Program-made: the position numbers and the translations under genes
The notes under the pieces: generated by a model
Databases searched by the model: none
Seen by the model: the letters and a program-made list of their open reading frames with translations, nothing else
Told to the model about the DNA's origin: nothing
Shown: positions 60,226-64,000 of the stretch, in pieces
How the letters are laid out: the number at the start of each line of letters is the position of its first letter
How positions within the stretch are numbered: position 1 is the first letter of the stretch
Assembly (NCBI RefSeq): GCF_034932185.1
Contig: NZ_JAYGHW010000004.1
Location: 1 to 64,000 of the forward strand
Reading direction: 5' to 3'
DNA: 64,000 nt
Origin: Spirulina sp034932185
GTDB taxonomy: Bacteria > Cyanobacteriota > Cyanobacteriia > Cyanobacteriales > Spirulinaceae

Positions 60226-61056
60226 TTAGGCGGATTTTTCGTCGCTCATGGGGGTAAGGGGACGGCGTTGGTGGATGTGGTAGCGATCGCCATGGCAAAG
60301 GATATGGACCCGCAGGCTATGGAGGCTCAGGGGGTCGGTGACGCTGACATCCAGTTGATTCGTATGGGAGAGGGTTTGGGGGTCAACGACGGTGACGTTA
60401 CCCTTGCCGATCACCTCCATCCAACCATCATGCTCAAACATGGCACAGGTGTCTTCATCAATGCCAATGCCAAGGCGATCAGGGTGGATGGCGATCGCCG
60501 TCATTAGGCGGGCCATGCGGTTGCGGTTGTTAAAGTGTTGATCAACAATCACCTCTGGGATCATCCCCAAGCCCATGGTCATATCCACAAGGGCGCGGTT
60601 GGGGGATTCGCCACTACCGCCGCCGCCGATCATGTGGTGGCCCATCACCGCCGCCCCGGCACTGGTTCCCGCCAGGCTCAATTCCTGCTTTTGCACCCGT
60701 TCCCGGATGCGTTCCATAAAGGGGGTTTCCGCCAACAGGCCACAGAGGCGCAATTGATCGCCGCCGGTCAAAAAAATGCCGGTGCAGGTTTCGAGATATT
60801 CCAAATATTGGGGGTCTTCCCCCTGGGCGCGATCGCGGATATCAATCAGTTGTGCCTGTTTCGCCCCCATATCGGTGAAGATCTGGTGGTAGCGTTCCCC
60901 CACCAGCAGGGGTTCCCGTGAAGCCGACGGCACAATGCCAATCACCGCGTTACTCCCGCCGGAGCGGTGAAAAAAGGTATGTAAAATTTCGCGTCCATGT
61001 ACCTTGTCTTCCGCACCTCCAATCACGAGGATCGCGGTTTTAGTTGGTTTTGGCAT
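60226..61056 (-). CDS. cphB: Cyanophycinase
   Basis: A 276-residue exopeptidase of the S51 serine peptidase group that cuts cyanophycin to beta-Asp-Arg dipeptides. The nucleophile is Ser132 in LAGTSAGAAVMGHHM, the same number as in Synechocystis CphB when the start is at 61056; this favours that start over Met at 61092 or 61125. It is upstream of cphA, so synthesis and breakdown are encoded together. Confidence 0.94.
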   Translation of the reverse strand: MPKPTKTAILVIGGAEDKVHGREILHTFFHRSGGSNAVIGIVPSASREPLLVGERYHQIFTDMGAKQAQLIDIRDRAQGEDPQYLEYLETCTGIFLTGGDQLRLCGLLAETPFMERIRERVQKQELSLAGTSAGAAVMGHHMIGGGGSGESPNRALVDMTMGLGMIPEVIVDQHFNNRNRMARLMTAIAIHPDRLGIGIDEDTCAMFEHDGWMEVIGKGNVTVVDPQTLSHTNQLDVSVTDPLSLHSLRVHILCHGDRYHIHQRRPLTPMSDEKSA

Positions 61057-61093
61057 TTGAGCTTCTGGCGAGTACGATTCAATTTGTAGCATT

Positions 61094-61135
61094 CTGTATA
61101 GTATCGAATTTAAAGCGGAACGCATAACTATACAG
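61094..61135. promoter_or_regulatory. Inverted repeat in the cphB-trmD divergent promoter region
   Basis: Perfect 9-bp arms CTGTATAGT (61094-61102) and ACTATACAG (61127-61135), centre-to-centre spacing 33 bp. Position between divergent genes suggests a regulator site or paired promoter elements. Confidence 0.4.
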
Positions 61136-61177
61136 TCTATCGAAGGCCTGCCGGTTAATAAATACCCCTAAGCTCTG

Positions 61178-61876
61178 ATGCGTTTTGATCTCATCACATT
61201 ATTTCCAGATTTTTTTGCCTCTCCCCTCGGATCGGGTTTGTTGGGGAAGGCGATCGCCCAAGGCATTGCCGAAGTTCACTACACCAATCCCCGCGACTTC
61301 ACCACGGATAAGCACCACCGGGTTGATGACGAACCCTACGGCGGTGGCGTGGGGATGCTCCTCAAACCCGACCCGATTTTTGCCGCTGTGGAATCCCTGC
61401 CCGTCTTACCCCGCCGGGAAATTATCCTCATGTCCCCCCAAGGGCAACCCCTCAATCATGATCTGCTGGTGGAACTGAGTACGACAGCGGATCAACTGGT
61501 GTTGATCTGTGGCCACTACGAAGGGGTAGATGAGCGGGTGTGTCATTTACTGACGCGGGAAATTTCCTTAGGGGATTTTGTCCTGACCTGTGGTGAAATC
61601 CCTGCTTTAACGATTATCAATGGGGTGACGCGGCTGCTCCCCGGCACCGTCGGTAAAACCGAATCCCTGAAGGCGGAAAGCTTTGCCAACGGACTGCTAG
61701 ACTATCCCCAATACACTCGCCCCGCCTCCTTTCGGGGCTGGGATGTGCCGGAGGTGTTACGGTCGGGAAACCATGGGGCGATCGCCCAATGGCGATTTGA
61801 GCAGCAATGCCAACGCACCCGCGATCGTCGTCCCGACCTTTGGGAAGCCTGGCAACAGCGAACCCAAACCCCTTAA
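61178..61876 (+). CDS. trmD: tRNA (guanine37-N1)-methyltransferase
   Basis: A 232-residue SPOUT enzyme that makes m1G37 in tRNA. MRFDLITLFPDFFASPLGSGL starts the protein; the knot has LICGHYEGVDERV and ISLGDFVLTCGEIPAL; the C-domain has YPQYTRPASFRG. Length fits the family. The downstream DUF3747 gene follows 47 nt later. Confidence 0.96.
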   Translation: MRFDLITLFPDFFASPLGSGLLGKAIAQGIAEVHYTNPRDFTTDKHHRVDDEPYGGGVGMLLKPDPIFAAVESLPVLPRREIILMSPQGQPLNHDLLVELSTTADQLVLICGHYEGVDERVCHLLTREISLGDFVLTCGEIPALTIINGVTRLLPGTVGKTESLKAESFANGLLDYPQYTRPASFRGWDVPEVLRSGNHGAIAQWRFEQQCQRTRDRRPDLWEAWQQRTQTP

Positions 61877-61923
61877 CGGCCGTCATCCCCCTTGCCTTTG
61901 CTCACAGAAATCGAGGTACTCCC

Positions 61924-62727
61924 ATGCTCAACCTAAAACGCTGGCTCACCACGTTCACCGCCCTCGGCCTTTGTCTCGGCAGTTCAGCCTTAACTGCCCT
62001 CCCCAGTGCTGGCCAAACCGTCCAATTTGGCAGCCAACAGTTGGATGAACGCCGCTTTGTGATCCTCGCCGCTCCCTTTGGCATTGAACGGCGCAGTTAC
62101 CAACTGCTGATCCTCGAACAACTCACCAACCAACGCCCCTGTTGGCAGGAATACAGCGGCACGCCCACCCGTGTTGATCCCCTCCTGCTCAACTTCGACT
62201 TCACCAACATCTGTAACCGCATGACCGACAGCAACGGTTACTCCCTGCGCATTGGCGAGGAAGATTTAGGCTGGCGGTTTATTTTCAACATCGTTCCCCA
62301 AGGGGATGAACTGGTACTGATGGCCACCTCTCCCCGTGAGCGCAATGTGCAAATCCCCATCGGCCGCACCCGTGGCTTTGCAGAAGGCCACTTAAAAATC
62401 CATCTCGATGAGGGCTGGGAACTGACCCGCCGCACCTACCAAAACCGTCCCCTCACCCATGTTTATCTCCGGGGCAATCCCCAAATGGTTGCGGTTCCCG
62501 AAGGCGGCCCCATGGGGATTAATCAACCCACCGCCCTCCCGGCTCCGGATCGCGAAATCATCATCACGCCCCTGCCGCCCCGCAGTGAACCCCTACCTCC
62601 CGCTCCCCGCACCAATCCCCTGCCGCCGCCCCCCCGCACGAATCCACTCCCCCCACCCGTTCCCCAACCCGCCCCCCCCAACAATCGCCCCCTCCCTCCC
62701 CCAGAGCGGCGCATCCCCACGTTTTAA
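61924..62727 (+). CDS. DUF3747 domain-containing secreted protein
   Basis: A 267-residue protein with a signal peptide (residues 1-30, ending SAGQ) and a DUF3747 domain: FGSQQLDERRFVILAAPFG, YQLLILEQLTNQRPCW, and NFDFTNICNRMTDSNGYSLR. The tail (about 200-267) is a Pro-rich, disordered stretch (LPPPPRTNPLPPPVPQP). DUF3747 is known mainly from cyanobacteria; function unknown. The ATG at 61924 starts the signal peptide; an earlier in-frame start lies inside trmD. Confidence 0.8.
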   Translation: MLNLKRWLTTFTALGLCLGSSALTALPSAGQTVQFGSQQLDERRFVILAAPFGIERRSYQLLILEQLTNQRPCWQEYSGTPTRVDPLLLNFDFTNICNRMTDSNGYSLRIGEEDLGWRFIFNIVPQGDELVLMATSPRERNVQIPIGRTRGFAEGHLKIHLDEGWELTRRTYQNRPLTHVYLRGNPQMVAVPEGGPMGINQPTALPAPDREIIITPLPPRSEPLPPAPRTNPLPPPPRTNPLPPPVPQPAPPNNRPLPPPERRIPTF

Positions 62728-62739
62728 GGTGGTGGTCTG

Positions 62740-63066
62740 ATGAGTAATACACCTTGCCCCACCTGTGGGGAAATCCCCGATTCCCTATCTGGCCATCTCC
62801 CCAACTCCGCAGAGCAGCTTAAAATTTGCAAAACCAAGCTCACCCTATTACCGGGAGACGGGCATTACTACCGGGGTGAATCGGGGCAATTGACAGAGTT
62901 TAAGTTGATGCAATGCCCCACCTGTAGCACCTATTTTGAGGATGCCCATCACTACTACTCCGACCCTCAAAGTACGATGGGCCTAAGGCGGGATGAGGAT
63001 GATTGGTTAGCGCTAGAGCGGCTCTCTGAGGAGATGGCCCAAACCCGACTGCGACAATTGGGCTAG
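62740..63066 (+). CDS. Small zinc-ribbon-like protein
   Basis: A 108-residue protein with two CPxC knuckles: C6/C9 (TPCPTCGE) and C59/C62 (MQCPTCSTYF), consistent with one zinc site. The rest is acidic and Tyr/His-rich (EDAHHYYSD). No family recognised. It follows the DUF3747 gene by 12 nt and may be co-transcribed. Confidence 0.72.
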   Translation: MSNTPCPTCGEIPDSLSGHLPNSAEQLKICKTKLTLLPGDGHYYRGESGQLTEFKLMQCPTCSTYFEDAHHYYSDPQSTMGLRRDEDDWLALERLSEEMAQTRLRQLG

Positions 63067-63162
63067 TCGCCCCCCAATTATTCCCCGTTCCCTGTTCCCC
63101 ATTCCCCGTTCCCCCTAAGGGTAGAATAGGGAAGCAATTTTGTTGAGCAATTTCTTTCCTCC

Positions 63163-64000
63163 ATGGTGACTACGGATAATCCCCAAGCTCTGAGCCAAGA
63201 CTTTGACCTCAAGGCCTATCTACAAAACCAACAGGCGATCGTTGAGGCGGCCCTGGATCAGGCTATTTTGGTCACTGAACCGCCAAAGATTTATGAGGCG
63301 ATGCGTTATTCGCTGTTAGCAGGGGGGAAGCGGTTGCGGCCGATTCTGTGTTTGGCCACCTGTGAATTGTTGGGGGGAACGGGGGCCATGGCCCTCCCTA
63401 CCGCCTGCGCGTTGGAGATGATTCACACCATGTCGTTAATCCATGATGATCTCCCGGCCATGGATAACGACGATTATCGGCGGGGCAAACTCACCAACCA
63501 TAAGGTTTATGGGGAGGATATTGCGATTTTGGCGGGGGATGCGCTGTTAGCCTATGCCTTTGAATTTATTGCCGATCGCACCGAAAACGTACCCCCTGCC
63601 CAAGTGCTCCAGGTGATCGCTCGTTTGGGGCGGGCCGTGGGGGCGGCGGGCCTGGTGGGGGGCCAGGTGGTGGATTTGGAATCAGAAGGGAAGACGGATA
63701 TTACTGTGGAGGAATTGAGTTTTATCCACACCCATAAGACCGGGGCGCTGTTGGAAGTCTGCGTCACCTCTGGGGCGATTTTAGCGGGGGCAGCGGCAGC
63801 GGATTTAGACCGTTTGACGCGGTACGCCCAAAATATTGGCTTGGCGTTTCAAATTATTGATGACATCTTAGATATTACGGCCACTCAAGAGGAGTTAGGG
63901 AAGACGGCAGGAAAGGATCTCCAAGCGGAAAAGGCGACTTATCCGAAGTTGTTAGGTTTGGAGGGGTCGCGGCAACGGGCGGATCAGTTAGTAGGTGAAG
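63163..64000 (+). CDS. crtE: Polyprenyl synthetase (geranylgeranyl diphosphate synthase), cut by window edge
   Basis: The first 279 residues of a trans-prenyl transferase. The first Asp-rich motif is LIHDDLPAMDNDD, the second is FQIIDDILDITATQ. The residues before the first motif (ALEMIHTMS) and the two-residue Pro-Ala insert in DDLPAMD match bacterial-type GGPP synthases of carotenoid and chlorophyll synthesis. It supplies prenyl chains downstream of the MEP pathway (ispG is also in this window). The 3' end is outside the window. Confidence 0.9.
   Translation, partial: MVTTDNPQALSQDFDLKAYLQNQQAIVEAALDQAILVTEPPKIYEAMRYSLLAGGKRLRPILCLATCELLGGTGAMALPTACALEMIHTMSLIHDDLPAMDNDDYRRGKLTNHKVYGEDIAILAGDALLAYAFEFIADRTENVPPAQVLQVIARLGRAVGAAGLVGGQVVDLESEGKTDITVEELSFIHTHKTGALLEVCVTSGAILAGAAAADLDRLTRYAQNIGLAFQIIDDILDITATQEELGKTAGKDLQAEKATYPKLLGLEGSRQRADQLVGE

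Overview
The window is a chromosome segment of a cyanobacterium. It encodes the photosystem II subunit Psb30/Ycf12, a CrtO-type beta-carotene ketolase, cyanophycin synthetase with cyanophycinase, the Ccs1 cytochrome c assembly factor, a group 2 sigma factor, and several proteins of families seen mainly in cyanobacteria (DUF3747, EbsA-like, Npun_F0813-like). The octamer GCGATCGC (HIP1) is scattered throughout, as in many cyanobacterial genomes. The species cannot be named from this sequence. Most genes are housekeeping or metabolic, mostly single genes or short operons on both strands.

Layout. 1-3050: two remnants of TnpB-type (IS200/IS605, IS1341-like) elements in the same orientation flank a divergent pair, a four-carbon acid sugar kinase and a TauE/SafE exporter. 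3196-5008: galE overlapping a methyltransferase. 5082-6104: an unrecognised two-gene cassette. 6220-9792: AI-2E-type permease with a Cys-cluster protein, psb30, and small conserved proteins. 10003-13599: dprA, queC, a YdcF protein and a TPR protein. 13596-18094: TerB-like protein, HAD phosphatase, hemE, an epimerase and an ArsR regulator. 18181-22131: polar amino-acid ABC transporter operon and glutamate dehydrogenase. 22602-27981: DUF4126, then crtO, ebsA-like, phosphotransacetylase-like and ispG on the minus strand. 28075-29546: convergent STAS protein and REC-PP2C phosphatase (partner switch). 29962-32813: rhodanese, NYN nuclease-like protein, Trm1. 32813-37683: MCP-CheA-CheB operon leading into trm1. 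38028-44879: alpha/beta hydrolase, infC, then an NTT-like/HEAT membrane protein, a cyclic-nucleotide-binding protein and an HD-domain protein. 45080-49444: Uma2, cold-shock protein, VOC protein, tRNA-Gly, universal stress protein, pgk, thioredoxin. 49946-57396: sigma factor, lipoprotein, tandem PPK2, second YdcF protein, DUF2079 protein, ccs1. 57486-61056: cphA and cphB. 61178-64000: trmD, DUF3747 protein, zinc ribbon protein and the start of a prenyl synthase.

No CRISPR array, prophage or defence island is seen. The most unusual features are (i) several families of short dispersed palindromic repeats that sit exactly on stop codons, supply them, or are translated into protein tails or inserts (Trm1, DUF4126 protein, GdhA); (ii) IS ends that appear to provide the stop codons of both genes they flank; and (iii) the transporter-like / cNMP-binding / HD-phosphohydrolase gene run at 39805-44879, which could be a nucleotide-related membrane module of unknown function.
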